Source: SIG455 sp045646385
Lineage (GTDB): Bacteria > Bacillota > Clostridia > UMGS1810
Assembly (NCBI GenBank): GCA_045646385.1
Contig: JAZRKQ010000027.1
Coordinates: 1 to 64,000 of the forward strand
Direction: 5' to 3'
DNA length: 64,000 nucleotides
The stretch's first letter is position 1; each line of letters starts with the position of its first letter. Position numbers and translations under genes: made by a program. The notes below the pieces were generated by a model. That model saw only the letters and a program-made list of their open reading frames with translations, searched no databases and was not told where the DNA came from. Shown piece after piece: positions 52,055 through 60,666 of this stretch.

Positions 52055-53062
52055 TTAATTAAGTAAAGTTTTGATTATCTCAGCACGTTTAACGTCACGT
52101 TGCTCACCGGTTTCCGTTCCCGTTTCCATAATATGTGCAGGACGTGTAACCACCATTATTTGATTAAGTGTACTTGCCGATACATTTTCTATTATTCCCA
52201 AAGATATGCCAAAACGTACATTAGAAATCAAACCTGTAAGTTCATCAGTACTTATTTTTTTAGCATATTTCATAAGTCCGTAGGAACGCATTATTTTATC
52301 TTCCAGCGTTATACCCTTATCTTTAAATATACGCCTGCGCATTTCACGCTCTTTGGATATAATCTGGTTAACTACATCTGTTACATTCTGGGCGAGTTCG
52401 TTTTCAGATTTACCCAGCGTTGTCTGATTGGAAATCTGAAAAACATATCCGCTAGATTTAGTACCCTCGCCATACATACCGCGCACCGTAACACCAAGTT
52501 TACCTACTGCCGCAAACAAATTGTCTGCCAAATGAGCCATACAAAGTGCCGGAAGATGCAACATAAACGATAATCTCATTCCTGTACCGACATTTGTAGG
52601 GCAAGCCGTCAAGTGACCGTATTTTCTATGGAATGCATACTGAACCGCATTCCCCAGAAAATCGTCTATCTTGCTGATAAGATTATATGCTTTTTCGCTT
52701 TCTTCGCCTGCATATATACATTGAAGACGAATATGGTCCTCTTCATTTATCATAATGGCAACGGCCTCGTCTTCACTTATAAACACCGCTTTTTTACTTG
52801 GTTCTTTAAGCATCTGAGGACTTATAAAATGCGCCTCCATTAAACGTCGGCGTTCAACATCGCTTATTTCGCTTAAGCGTATAAGTTTAAATTTATAGTT
52901 GAGTTTGGAAAGCGCATCTTCAACTGCAGAGATAACCTTTTGCGCATCTTCGTCACTCATACAATTGGGAAAAGGGATGCCTTTTAAATTTCTGGCAAGT
53001 CGAACACGGGTGCTTAAAACTATATCGTCTTGAAACCCCTCGCCGCAGTACCATTTAGCCAT
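52055..53062 (-). CDS. mcsB: Protein arginine kinase
   Basis: Phosphoguanidino kinase-like enzyme that phosphorylates arginine on CtsR and misfolded proteins, marking them for ClpCP. 335 residues from ATG 53062 (GGGGAGAGG site). DIVLSTRVRLARNLKGIPFP at the start, LTACPTNVGTGMRLSFMLHLPAL with the active Cys, and VRGMYGEGTKSSGYVFQISNQ are the kinase blocks. The start overlaps mcsA by eight bases. Confidence 0.96.
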   Translation of the reverse strand: MAKWYCGEGFQDDIVLSTRVRLARNLKGIPFPNCMSDEDAQKVISAVEDALSKLNYKFKLIRLSEISDVERRRLMEAHFISPQMLKEPSKKAVFISEDEAVAIMINEEDHIRLQCIYAGEESEKAYNLISKIDDFLGNAVQYAFHRKYGHLTACPTNVGTGMRLSFMLHLPALCMAHLADNLFAAVGKLGVTVRGMYGEGTKSSGYVFQISNQTTLGKSENELAQNVTDVVNQIISKEREMRRRIFKDKGITLEDKIMRSYGLMKYAKKISTDELTGLISNVRFGISLGIIENVSASTLNQIMVVTRPAHIMETGTETGEQRDVKRAEIIKTLLN

Positions 53063-53573
53063 CTGACCTCTCCCCTTTCTCAAGTGATTTTATACTATCA
53101 CGCAATTTAGCAGCATCTTCGTACTTTTCTTCAAGTATCGCTTTTTGAAGTTCAGATTTCAACTTGCTGATTTCATTTTGCTTTCTAATTTCTTCGCTGT
53201 CAGGACCTGAAATTTTTCCACTATGAACAGTTGACCCTTGTGTACGCTGCATCATATTTTCCACTGCTTCGGCAAAAACGTCGTAGCACTTATCGCAACC
53301 TAAAAGGCCTGTAGAATTGAATCGTTTATAATCAGTTCCGCATTCAGAGCATTTAAGCATATTATTTTCAGACGGCTTTTTACCCGACAATGCAAAGAAC
53401 TGATTTAAAATACTGTTTACATTCATTCCGTCGCCAAAAATATCGGAATATTTTTCAGCAAAGCCAAGTTCGTGTGCACATTCGCTGCAAAGGTGCATTT
53501 CAGTACTTTTTCCGTTGGAAACTGTTTTGCAATGAAAAGTTGCTTCTTTATTATTACAATGATTGCACAACAT
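53055..53573 (-). CDS. mcsA: McsA, activator of McsB
   Basis: 172 residues. N-terminal CNHCNNKEATFHC and HLCSECAHELGF, then CSECGTDYKRFNSTGLLGCDKC, are four-plus-four cysteines binding two zinc ions; the C-terminus has a UVR motif (LKSELQKAILEEKYEDAAKLRDSIKSLE). Binds McsB and CtsR under stress. ATG 53573 fits the AAGGAG site better than a GTG at 53582. Confidence 0.95.
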   Translation of the reverse strand: MLCNHCNNKEATFHCKTVSNGKSTEMHLCSECAHELGFAEKYSDIFGDGMNVNSILNQFFALSGKKPSENNMLKCSECGTDYKRFNSTGLLGCDKCYDVFAEAVENMMQRTQGSTVHSGKISGPDSEEIRKQNEISKLKSELQKAILEEKYEDAAKLRDSIKSLEKGERSDG

Positions 53574-53585
53574 ACAAATCACTCC

Positions 53586-54038
53586 TTAAATCAAATTAAT
53601 AAGAATATTTTTAAATATTGTGGAACGTATGCGGTTTTTAAATTCACCGTCGTTAATTTCGCGCAGAGCACTGCTTCCGCACGATGCAAGCATAAGTTTT
53701 GCCTCTCTTGGAGTAATAATTTCACTGCCGTAAAGATTTTTTACAATTGCCTCCATAGTCATAATGTCAAGATTATCCCCAATACTGTTTAAAACGTGCA
53801 TTATGATATTATTACCTCTATCACGGCTGACACGTGTAATTTTGATATATCCGCCGCCGCCTCTTCGGCTTTCTACACTGTAACCACGCTCTGTTGTAAA
53901 GCGAGTTGATATAACATAATTAATCTGCGACGGAACGCATTTAAAATAATTTGCAAGTTCATTACGCTTTAATTCTATACTTTCATCTTCGGCAAGCATA
54001 TCTCTTATAAAGCGTTCTATGGTATCACTTATCTTCAT
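53586..54038 (-). CDS. ctsR: Class III stress-gene repressor CtsR
   Basis: Winged-helix repressor of clp genes, 150 residues from ATG 54038. LAEDESIELKRNELANYFKCVPSQINYVI is the HTH, followed by TRFTTERGYSVESRRGGGGYIKI with the glycine-rich wing that touches DNA and senses heat. C-terminal domain LMTMEAI-type region is the McsB/ClpC contact (IMTMEAIVKNLYG). First gene of the operon and autoregulated through the operator directly upstream. Confidence 0.96.
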   Translation of the reverse strand: MKISDTIERFIRDMLAEDESIELKRNELANYFKCVPSQINYVISTRFTTERGYSVESRRGGGGYIKITRVSRDRGNNIIMHVLNSIGDNLDIMTMEAIVKNLYGSEIITPREAKLMLASCGSSALREINDGEFKNRIRSTIFKNILINLI

Positions 54039-54070
54039 ACTTACCACCCCTTTTCCTGTACTTTCAAGCC

Positions 54071-54112
54071 TTTGACCAAAAACGTCAAATTTTGACTTTG
54101 ACTATCTTTGAC
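54071..54112. promoter_or_regulatory. CtsR operator
   Basis: On the plus strand TTTGAC occurs at 54091, 54097 and 54107; TTTGACTATCTTTGAC (54097-54112) matches the tandem-heptamer CtsR box. A further TTTGAC at 54071 and an opposed GTCAAA at about 54084 lie closer to the gene. The sites sit just downstream of the -10 box, where binding blocks transcription. Confidence 0.88.
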
Positions 54113-54122
54113 TTTCAAGCGC

Positions 54123-54151
54123 ATTATACAACTCTTTTATCAGTTTGTCAA
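54123..54151 (-). promoter_or_regulatory. Promoter of the ctsR operon
   Basis: Minus strand TTGACA, 17-base spacer, TATAAT, a perfect consensus, with the CtsR operator starting 11 bases downstream. Confidence 0.9.
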
Positions 54152-54434
54152 GCATTATTTTAAATTTTTTTAAAAAAATCATGTAATTTTTTTTGCTTAA
54201 ATTTTGTGAAAAATGCAGAAAATCAATTTACATAAAATGACAAAATTTTTTTAAAATTTAGAATAAAGTTATCCACTTATCCACATTTTGCGTGGATAAC
54301 TCAACAAAATCGTGGCAAATGCTTACTTTGAGCGTTTATAAGTATGTGGATATGTGGATTAATCAGTTAATACATTTTCTTAACCTTTTTTATGCAAAAT
54401 AAAAAAATATAAGAATTTTATAGGCTTATCCACC
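54150..54434. other. AT-rich stretch plus six DnaA-box-like sites (origin-like region)
   Basis: Between the ctsR promoter and the terminator of the serine dehydratase gene. 54152-54268 is almost pure A/T. Then DnaA-box-like 9-mers follow: TTATCCACT (54269), TTATCCACA (54277, perfect), and on the minus strand TTATCCACG (54291-54299), ATATCCACA (54345-54353), TAATCCACA (54353-54361), then TTATCCACC (54426). Five differ from the perfect box at one position. Adjacent boxes share a base at 54277 and 54353. No open frame was found in the 511-base gap. dnaA and dnaN are not nearby. Confidence 0.7.
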
Positions 54435-54461
54435 TGATTTTTGTATATATTTTTTTGGTAA

Positions 54462-54512
54462 AAAAGAGGGGGCAATAAATTACTTTTTACGTAATTTATT
54501 GCCCCCTCTTTT
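54462..54512. terminator. Perfect 22-bp hairpin after the serine dehydratase gene
   Basis: Arms 54462-54483 and 54491-54512 with core GAGGGGGCAATAAATTAC, seven-base loop, and a T run on the minus strand. Confidence 0.85.
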
Positions 54513-54549
54513 AGGCATATCCGTAATATTTTAAGCATAGTATAGTACT

Positions 54550-55989
54550 TTATTTCTCATAAAGCCTTGCCAGACCGCCCATGGCAGTTTCACGGTATTT
54601 ATTTGACATATCCTTACCGGTTTCATACATTGTTCTTATAACCAAATCAAGAGAAATTTTACGCGTATCGGTTAAAAAGTTTGCAAGGTTAACTGCATTT
54701 ATTGCACGCATAGCCGCAACGGCATTACGTTCTATGCAAGGTATCTGTACAAGACCGCATATCGGGTCGCAGGTTAGTCCCAGATGATGTTCAATGGCAA
54801 TTTCCGCAGCATATTCAATCTGGTCAATGTCCATACCCAAAAGTTCTGCCAATGCGGCAGATGCCATTGAGCACGCTGTTCCGACTTCTGCCTGACATCC
54901 ACATTCGGCACCGCTTATGGAAGCGTTTGTTTTAACTAAATTACCTATAACAGATGCAGTTGCCAACGCATAAAGAATTTCTTCATCACTGAACCCGCGC
55001 TTTTGCTGATAATAATAAAGTACTGCCGGCAAAACACCGCCTGCTCCACACGTAGGTGCAGTAACTATAATTTCGCCTGCGGCATTCTGCTCACTTACGG
55101 CAAAAGCATAAGCGCATACAATTCTGTTCTCTTTTGTCTGAACAGTTTCGTCAATATGACTCTGGCTATATAAATGTTTTGCTTTTCTTTTAACATTAAG
55201 GTTGCCCGGCAAAGTTCCTTCGCTTTTCAATCCCGCTTCGATGCTCTCTTTCATACGTTGCCATACTTCACCGAGAAAACTCCACACATTTTTTCCTTCT
55301 ATTTCTTCTACATATTGCCAAAGGCGGATTTTCTTTTCTTTACAGTAATCGGATATCTGGGTAAAAAGGTAAAAATCATATATGTTTTCAGCTGCTTTAA
55401 ATTCAACTCCGTCAATTTCAATCTCTCCGCCGCCTATACTGCGTGCAAAACGATGGTCACAAGTATTTCGGCCTTTATACACAAAAACTTCCATTGTATT
55501 TGGGTGCTCAAGATTCGTTTCAGAATAATCAAAATCTATCTGTACTTTTTTCGGCGCGAATGTTTTTTTAATGATAGTGTCTGTTCCATGCCCTACTCCG
55601 GTTTTTGCTAAAGAACCATAAAGAACTACTTTAAACTTATCAGCATCAGGATATTTTTCCAAAAAATATTTGCATATTCTTTCCGGACCTATGGTATGTG
55701 AACTGGACGGACCTCTGCCTATTCTGTAAAGCCTGTCTACAGACTGCATACCGGTTGGACTTTTTTCTGTAATTCTGTTTTCACACTCCGTTGCAGAAAA
55801 GGAATCTGCCGAAACTCTGAACGCATTACAAATAGAAAGGAATGTTTCTGGTGACGGTATTGAAATTCCGTTTTCCCATTTTGAAACGGTGCGGTTGCTT
55901 ACACCTATTCTGTCACCAAATTCCTTTTGTGTTAAATTATTTGATTTCCGAAGATTATAAATCCATAAACCTGACTGTTCACTATTCAT
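54550..55989 (-). CDS. L-serine dehydratase with N-terminal XRE helix-turn-helix domain
   Basis: A 479-residue fusion. Residues 8-62 are an XRE domain (LTQKEFGDRIGVSNRTVSKW, then NGISIPSPETFLSICNAF). Residues 78 to the end are a single-chain iron-sulfur L-serine ammonia-lyase: YRIGRGPSSSHTIGPERI, GSLAKTGVGHGTD, IVTAPTCGAGGVLPAVLYYY, AECGCQAEVGTACSMA and LTCDPICGLVQIPCIERN, the last two holding the cluster cysteines. It should deaminate serine to pyruvate and may repress its own or other genes. ATG 55989 follows GGGTGG; ATG 56004 is an alternative. Terminates at the 54462-54512 hairpin. Confidence 0.9.
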   Translation of the reverse strand: MNSEQSGLWIYNLRKSNNLTQKEFGDRIGVSNRTVSKWENGISIPSPETFLSICNAFRVSADSFSATECENRITEKSPTGMQSVDRLYRIGRGPSSSHTIGPERICKYFLEKYPDADKFKVVLYGSLAKTGVGHGTDTIIKKTFAPKKVQIDFDYSETNLEHPNTMEVFVYKGRNTCDHRFARSIGGGEIEIDGVEFKAAENIYDFYLFTQISDYCKEKKIRLWQYVEEIEGKNVWSFLGEVWQRMKESIEAGLKSEGTLPGNLNVKRKAKHLYSQSHIDETVQTKENRIVCAYAFAVSEQNAAGEIIVTAPTCGAGGVLPAVLYYYQQKRGFSDEEILYALATASVIGNLVKTNASISGAECGCQAEVGTACSMASAALAELLGMDIDQIEYAAEIAIEHHLGLTCDPICGLVQIPCIERNAVAAMRAINAVNLANFLTDTRKISLDLVIRTMYETGKDMSNKYRETAMGGLARLYEK

Positions 55990-56209
55990 CAGTGCACCAC
56001 CCATGTATAGTTTAATCAAATATACAATATTTATAATAAACTGAATATATTTTCCAAAAATTCAGTAAATCAAATTTTATTCTATGCAATAAATTCAATT
56101 TTTAAGATATAATAAATGTTGTGTAGAATAAGTAGGTCTCTATATTGAAAACTAATAGTTTTGTATTTATTCTTTCATATGATTAAGGTGTGTTTAACGG
56201 AGGGTTAAT

Positions 56210-56722
56210 ATGAACGATATATCAAAACTCAAACACTATATTGATTTTTTGAAAAAAGAACACAATTTGTCTATTTCGTTCAATATAGATGACAATAGCA
56301 GTATTACAAAGGAACAAATGGATAAGTTAATAGAGCCATTATGCAATATACTTGATTTGTCATACGCACCTGATATTACAAATGAGAATTCAAATATTAT
56401 AAAAGAAGTAAAAGTCTATCTTGAAAAACACAGGTCACAAAACATAACTTCTGAAGATATTTGCAAAGATTTATCGTGCAGTCGTTCACATATAAGCCAC
56501 AAGTTCAAGGCCCAAACAGGTATGAGCATGCGTGAATACCTTACAAAATTAAGAATAAACGATGCCAAGAAACTTTTAAAGTTTTCTGAACTTACTATTA
56601 CAGAAATCGCTTTCATAACCGGATTTAACAGTTCAAATTATTTTACCAATGTGTTTAAAAAAGAAGTTGGTATGTCACCCGGAGCATATCGTAAAAAAGT
56701 GCTCAGAAAAAAAGATTCATAA
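56210..56722 (+). CDS. AraC-type transcription regulator
   Basis: 170 residues. The last 100 form the double-HTH AraC domain (SRSHISHKFKAQTGMSMREY and LTITEIAFITGFNSSNYFTNVFKKEVG). The first 70 residues are not a recognised sensor domain and have no cupin or response-regulator motif; ligand unknown. It is divergent from the HTH-serine dehydratase gene with 220 bases between them, so it may control that gene. A GGAGGG site precedes ATG. Confidence 0.9.
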   Translation: MNDISKLKHYIDFLKKEHNLSISFNIDDNSSITKEQMDKLIEPLCNILDLSYAPDITNENSNIIKEVKVYLEKHRSQNITSEDICKDLSCSRSHISHKFKAQTGMSMREYLTKLRINDAKKLLKFSELTITEIAFITGFNSSNYFTNVFKKEVGMSPGAYRKKVLRKKDS

Positions 56723-56725
56723 TTT

Positions 56726-56760
56726 AAAACGGTTTTACTTATATTTAAAAACCGTTTTTT
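56726..56760 (+). terminator. Terminator after the AraC-type gene
   Basis: AAAACGGTTTTA and TAAAAACCGTTTT arms with an eight-base loop, ending in six T. Confidence 0.8.
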
Positions 56761-56850
56761 ACCATAACAAACAAACGGATTTTTTGTATAAAACTTCATT
56801 TACTTACAAAAAATATGTCTGTAAAACAATGCAAAAAGGAGATTTATCAT

Positions 56851-57381
56851 ATGAAAGCTACAGGAATTGTCAGAAGAATTGACGATCTTGGCCGCGTAGT
56901 AATCCCAAAAGAAATCAGACGTACAATGCGCATACGCGAGGGTGACCCTCTTGAAATCTACACCGACCGCGACGGCGAAGTTATATTCAAAAAATACTCA
57001 CCAATAGGTTCTTTAAGTGATTTTGCATCACAATATGCCGAAACCTTGGCTAAAATCTCAGGAAGCGCAGCCTGCATTACTGACAAAGATACCATAATTG
57101 CAGTTGGAGGCGCACCTAAACGTGACCTTTACGAAAAACGCTTAAGCAGCGAAATTGAAACCATAATGGAAGAAAAATCTACTTTTGTTCCTGAAAATCA
57201 AATTCCCGTAACAGACGGCAGTAAATATAATGCAGGGGTAATAGTTCCTATTATTGCCGAGGGGGATTCAATAGGTAACGTAATTATTATGAGAAGCGAC
57301 GACTCTAAAAAGGTAACCGAAGTTGATACTAAACTGGCTCAATCAGCAGCACTCTTTTTCGGAAGACAAATGGAAATATAA
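56851..57381 (+). CDS. spoVT: Stage V sporulation protein T
   Basis: Forespore transcription regulator, 176 residues. N-terminal SpoVT/AbrB swapped-hairpin domain MKATGIVRRIDDLGRVVIPKE (residues 1-50) and C-terminal GAF-like domain (about 55-176, ending AALFFGRQMEI). ATG 56851 has AAAAGGAG upstream; an ATG at 56815 would include that site. A SigG promoter is expected, but I cannot point to a convincing one in the upstream 90 bases. Confidence 0.93.
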   Translation: MKATGIVRRIDDLGRVVIPKEIRRTMRIREGDPLEIYTDRDGEVIFKKYSPIGSLSDFASQYAETLAKISGSAACITDKDTIIAVGGAPKRDLYEKRLSSEIETIMEEKSTFVPENQIPVTDGSKYNAGVIVPIIAEGDSIGNVIIMRSDDSKKVTEVDTKLAQSAALFFGRQMEI

Positions 57382-57385
57382 CCTA

Positions 57386-57426
57386 AAAGCGGTTTTGCAA
57401 ACACGCAAAACCGCTTTGTTTTTTTA
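57386..57426 (+). terminator. Terminator after spoVT
   Basis: Perfect stem AAAGCGGTTTTGC / GCAAAACCGCTTT, six-base loop, then GTTTTTTTT. Confidence 0.9.
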
Positions 57427-57516
57427 TATATCCCTGCAAATAAGAGCGACCGATTCTATGTGATTTTCGTTGTCCCAACTTTGTCAACCATTATTTTATA
57501 ATCACTAAACATTTAA

Positions 57517-59040
57517 TTATATGTATATCCAAAACAACAAAATATGTTTTATTTTATCTATAGTATCAGGGAAATATTGTACCAAATTACTATCGTTTGG
57601 CACACAAAACAATAAAAATGATGAAATAGTTGTTGCTATAGCCATATACATCACAATTGCTTGTAATGTCTTTTTCTTTTTATCATCAACCGATACAAGC
57701 CAAAATCCCAAAAGTAAAAAGCAAGCAATGAATAATAAGAAATATATATCCGAGTGATATCGTTCTAATATTGAGGGCGACCACAAAATTTGTACAATTG
57801 ATATAATTAAAGATAACCCTATCAATATATACATAAAAAATCTAAGACCACTTCTTTTTAAATTGCTTTGAACTGTTTGTTTAAAAAAGACCAACATCAT
57901 TAGGTAAATAGGAAAATTTAATAATATGCCGTTGTACTGAATATATGGAAATTCATTTGAAAAACCTTTGAAATATATAAAACTAGCACCTATTCTCAGT
58001 ATCTTATCTATCCAATCAATTTCAGCAAGCGTCATTGAAGCATATTGAGTTTGGTCGGCAACAGTAAGCTGATATGCTTGCCCAAATTCAAACGGATTAT
58101 CAAATCTCGCATAATTGTAGCACATCAACAAAATTCCGATAACAAAATAAGGAATAGCAGCTACAACAAGTTTTAGAAATAATTTAAATGAAAATATCTT
58201 TTGTTTTAAGAAGATAATTAGCATTGGAATAACCAATAAGTTGGCTAATGCAACACTAGGTCTGCATCCAAAAACTAAAGCACCCAACAAAGAACCAATG
58301 AAAGCATATGCAATTTGCTTATTTTCTTTTTGTTCTATCCACACGGCTTTAATAAAGAAAAAAATACTCCACAGTTGAAAACATACCGCTGACGATAACG
58401 CAACACAGTATAGTGCTGGTGCGGTGGAAAAGTACCATACACTTCCACATGAAAACGCAGTTGCTAAAAAAGTATATACATAAAAAGGTATTGTGTCAAA
58501 AAATCTTTTAGACAACATATAAAATAATGTAAATATCCCCAATATTATCAGTGCGGTAAATATCTGTGTTGCTTGATATGATAAAAGCGTTATTCCGGTA
58601 ATTAATTTAAATGGCAAAAATAATAAAATCACAGGGACTATGCCAAAATACATGTAGTAATTACCATTATAATAAGCATGGTCCCATTTGTATTTTACCT
58701 TCGATTGCATTCTTTCTACAGGGTCATAAGGATTTTCTAGTTTTTCTAAATCCTTTGCATCATATTCATCATATTCGATATATATTTTCCCATCCAATAT
58801 TGCCTCTGTCATAACTTCGTATTGATTCCTATGTTTAGGAATTTCGCCATTCCAAATAGGATTAAGGGACATTGGATATAAGCAAACGATTATAGCAACA
58901 AGCATTATTGTTAATGAAATAATAATTTCTCTAGTTTTAGCATTAGCGACAGAGATATTATATATTTTAGATTTTGGCCTACAATTATAGAACGTCAAAA
59001 TAAGAAACGACCAGATTATGATACCCAAAACAACATTCAT
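57517..59040 (-). CDS. Polytopic glycosyltransferase-like membrane protein (GT-C type)
   Basis: 507 residues with about 11 hydrophobic segments. An external loop after the first or second helix has HRNQYEVMTEAILDGKIYIEYDE with an acidic cluster, then WDHAYYNGNYYMYFGIVPVI, the usual GT-C layout in which an acidic loop binds the lipid-linked sugar. Its start overlaps the GT2 gene (ATGA). Together they resemble a Gtr cassette: GtrB makes a lipid-phosphate sugar, GtrA flips it and this protein transfers it outside. Acceptor unknown. Confidence 0.8.
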   Translation of the reverse strand: MNVVLGIIIWSFLILTFYNCRPKSKIYNISVANAKTREIIISLTIMLVAIIVCLYPMSLNPIWNGEIPKHRNQYEVMTEAILDGKIYIEYDEYDAKDLEKLENPYDPVERMQSKVKYKWDHAYYNGNYYMYFGIVPVILLFLPFKLITGITLLSYQATQIFTALIILGIFTLFYMLSKRFFDTIPFYVYTFLATAFSCGSVWYFSTAPALYCVALSSAVCFQLWSIFFFIKAVWIEQKENKQIAYAFIGSLLGALVFGCRPSVALANLLVIPMLIIFLKQKIFSFKLFLKLVVAAIPYFVIGILLMCYNYARFDNPFEFGQAYQLTVADQTQYASMTLAEIDWIDKILRIGASFIYFKGFSNEFPYIQYNGILLNFPIYLMMLVFFKQTVQSNLKRSGLRFFMYILIGLSLIISIVQILWSPSILERYHSDIYFLLFIACFLLLGFWLVSVDDKKKKTLQAIVMYMAIATTISSFLLFCVPNDSNLVQYFPDTIDKIKHILLFWIYI

Positions 59041-59984
59041 CCTTTCATGCCTCCCTTAAACATGAACTCGTTATATACTCTATGTAGTTCGAATTCGAAA
59101 TCCTGCTTATTTTTTTGTATTGAATTTTGTAGTTGAAAACCCGCAAACAATGATTGCAGTGCCGCTATGAAAGAAAAACCACAAAGAATTAATGTTGGCA
59201 TTCTGGGAACTAGCCCTGTTTTTGTATATGTTATAAAAACAGGGGCAAAAAATATTAACGCAATAATTGCTAAAATTGCACCTATGATGCCAAAAAAATT
59301 AAGTGGTTTGTAATTTTTAAATAACCTTATTATTGTACAAATAACTTTCAATCCATCTGAATATGTATTTAATTTTGATTCACTTCCATCAGGACGGTCT
59401 CTATATTGGATAACAACATTTCTTACATCCATATTTTTATCAAGTGCGTGAATACTCATTTCAGTTTCTATCTCAAATCCTTTTGATAAAACAGGAAAGG
59501 TTTTAACAAACTGATAACTAAACGCACGATAACCAGTCATAATATCTTTTATATCTGATTTAAAAAACATATTTATACTATTTCTGACTATAGAATTTCC
59601 AAAATTATGAAACGGTCTCTTGTTTTCTTCAAAATAGGTAGAAGAAAGTCTATCTCCAACAACCATATCTGCATTCTTGTTGATTACTAGGTCTATCATT
59701 TCTTTTCCAAATTCAGAAGGATATGTATCATCCCCATCTATCATTATATATGCTTCAGCATCTATTTCTCTGAACATACGACGAATAACATTGCCTTTTC
59801 CTTGTTTGTACTCGTATCGCACAACAGCACCAGCATTTCTTGCTATTTCATCAGTATTATCAGTGGAATTATTGTCATAAACATATATTGTTGCATTCGG
59901 CAACTCATTTCTCCAATCCATAACGACCTTTTCAATTGTTTTGCTTTCATTGTAGCAAGGTATTAAGACAGCTATCTTATCCAC
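59037..59984 (-). CDS. Family 2 glycosyltransferase, DPM1/GtrB-like
   Basis: 315 residues. Catalytic GT-A domain: AVLIPCYNESKTIEKVV, MIDGDDTYPSE with the DxD motif, DRLSSTYFEENKRPFHNFGN and MTGYRAFS; two C-terminal membrane helices (about 230-255 and 265-290). Such enzymes attach a sugar to undecaprenyl phosphate. Start is GTG 59984 with GGAGG, directly after the gtrA remnant stop. Sugar unknown. Confidence 0.9.
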   Translation of the reverse strand: MDKIAVLIPCYNESKTIEKVVMDWRNELPNATIYVYDNNSTDNTDEIARNAGAVVRYEYKQGKGNVIRRMFREIDAEAYIMIDGDDTYPSEFGKEMIDLVINKNADMVVGDRLSSTYFEENKRPFHNFGNSIVRNSINMFFKSDIKDIMTGYRAFSYQFVKTFPVLSKGFEIETEMSIHALDKNMDVRNVVIQYRDRPDGSESKLNTYSDGLKVICTIIRLFKNYKPLNFFGIIGAILAIIALIFFAPVFITYTKTGLVPRMPTLILCGFSFIAALQSLFAGFQLQNSIQKNKQDFEFELHRVYNEFMFKGGMKG

Positions 59985-60379
59985 TTATCTTTTTCCTCCA
60001 TTTTTATTATTTTTAAATATAAATAACTTACTAAATAAATAGTTTAAAACTATTACTATGCCACTTAAGATAATTTTTTCTCCCAATCCATATATTCCAA
60101 AAAAGTTCCCCAATTTAATAAATAAAGCATTATAGGCAAGCACACTATTTCAACTATACCAGAAAAACTCGCGAAAGAAAGAACATTAAGGCTTCTATAA
60201 TGACATTATTGCCTTTTTTAAAGACAAATAATTTGTTTGTAATATATGCAATAATAATCGCTGCAATCCACATATAACATTCGACACTTCGGGTGACACT
60301 AAAATAGTTTGACCAAAAACGCATATACCGACCAATGATACGCTCCCCCAAAAATATATAAAACAATTTCTTTTTTCAT
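59985..60379 (-). pseudogene. gtrA-like flippase gene, broken by several frameshifts
   Basis: From ATG 60379 the frame reads MKKEIVLYIFGG, then shifts; a second frame gives FSVTRSVECYMWIAAIIIAY and TNKLFVFKKGN; a third FASFSGIVEIVCLPIMLYLL; the last piece IVLNYLFSKLFIFKNNKNGG ends in TAA right before the GT2 start. Joined, these pieces make a normal GtrA of about 130 residues, so at least three indels have destroyed it. Not a sequencing slip at a single homopolymer. Confidence 0.8.
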
Positions 60380-60422
60380 CTCTATCCCCCTGTTATTCAT
60401 ATCAATTTTATATCGCTAATTC

Positions 60423-60652
60423 TTACACCATCTTGAAATATTTTAATGCATCTTTAATTGCTTTTTCTTTTTCGGGTGGGCAAACCGGAACTTTTGTTCC
60501 TTTTTTACTCGTGTTATAATTCTTACCCATTGGTGTCCTAATTTTTGTTTGACATGTGCGATATATAAACTGGATACCTTAAAGCCGTATTTTCTAAAAA
60601 TATAATCTTTTATTTCCTTATAAGTTACTTTTGCCTCGGCAGAGGTCAAGTG
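60423..60652 (-). pseudogene. Decayed C-terminal extension of rlmD
   Basis: Directly downstream of rlmD. One frame reads LTSAEAKVTYKEIKDYIF and YGFKVSSLYIAHVKQKLG, then after a shift another gives GTKVPVCPPEKEKAIKDALK and ends KYFKMV. Many clostridial RlmD proteins end with exactly this kind of extension. Here the rlmD stop at 60667 and two frame changes cut it off. It could look like a 68-residue gene, which I reject. Confidence 0.7.
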
Positions 60653-60666
60653 AAAATCTTACGTAT

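Noticed and set aside
60154..60366. 70-residue small membrane protein gene
   Set aside because: It is the middle frame of a frameshifted gtrA; flanking frames hold the remaining gtrA parts.
60443..60649. 68-residue independent gene
   Set aside because: Its sequence is the interior of the usual rlmD C-terminal extension and the conserved end continues in another frame.
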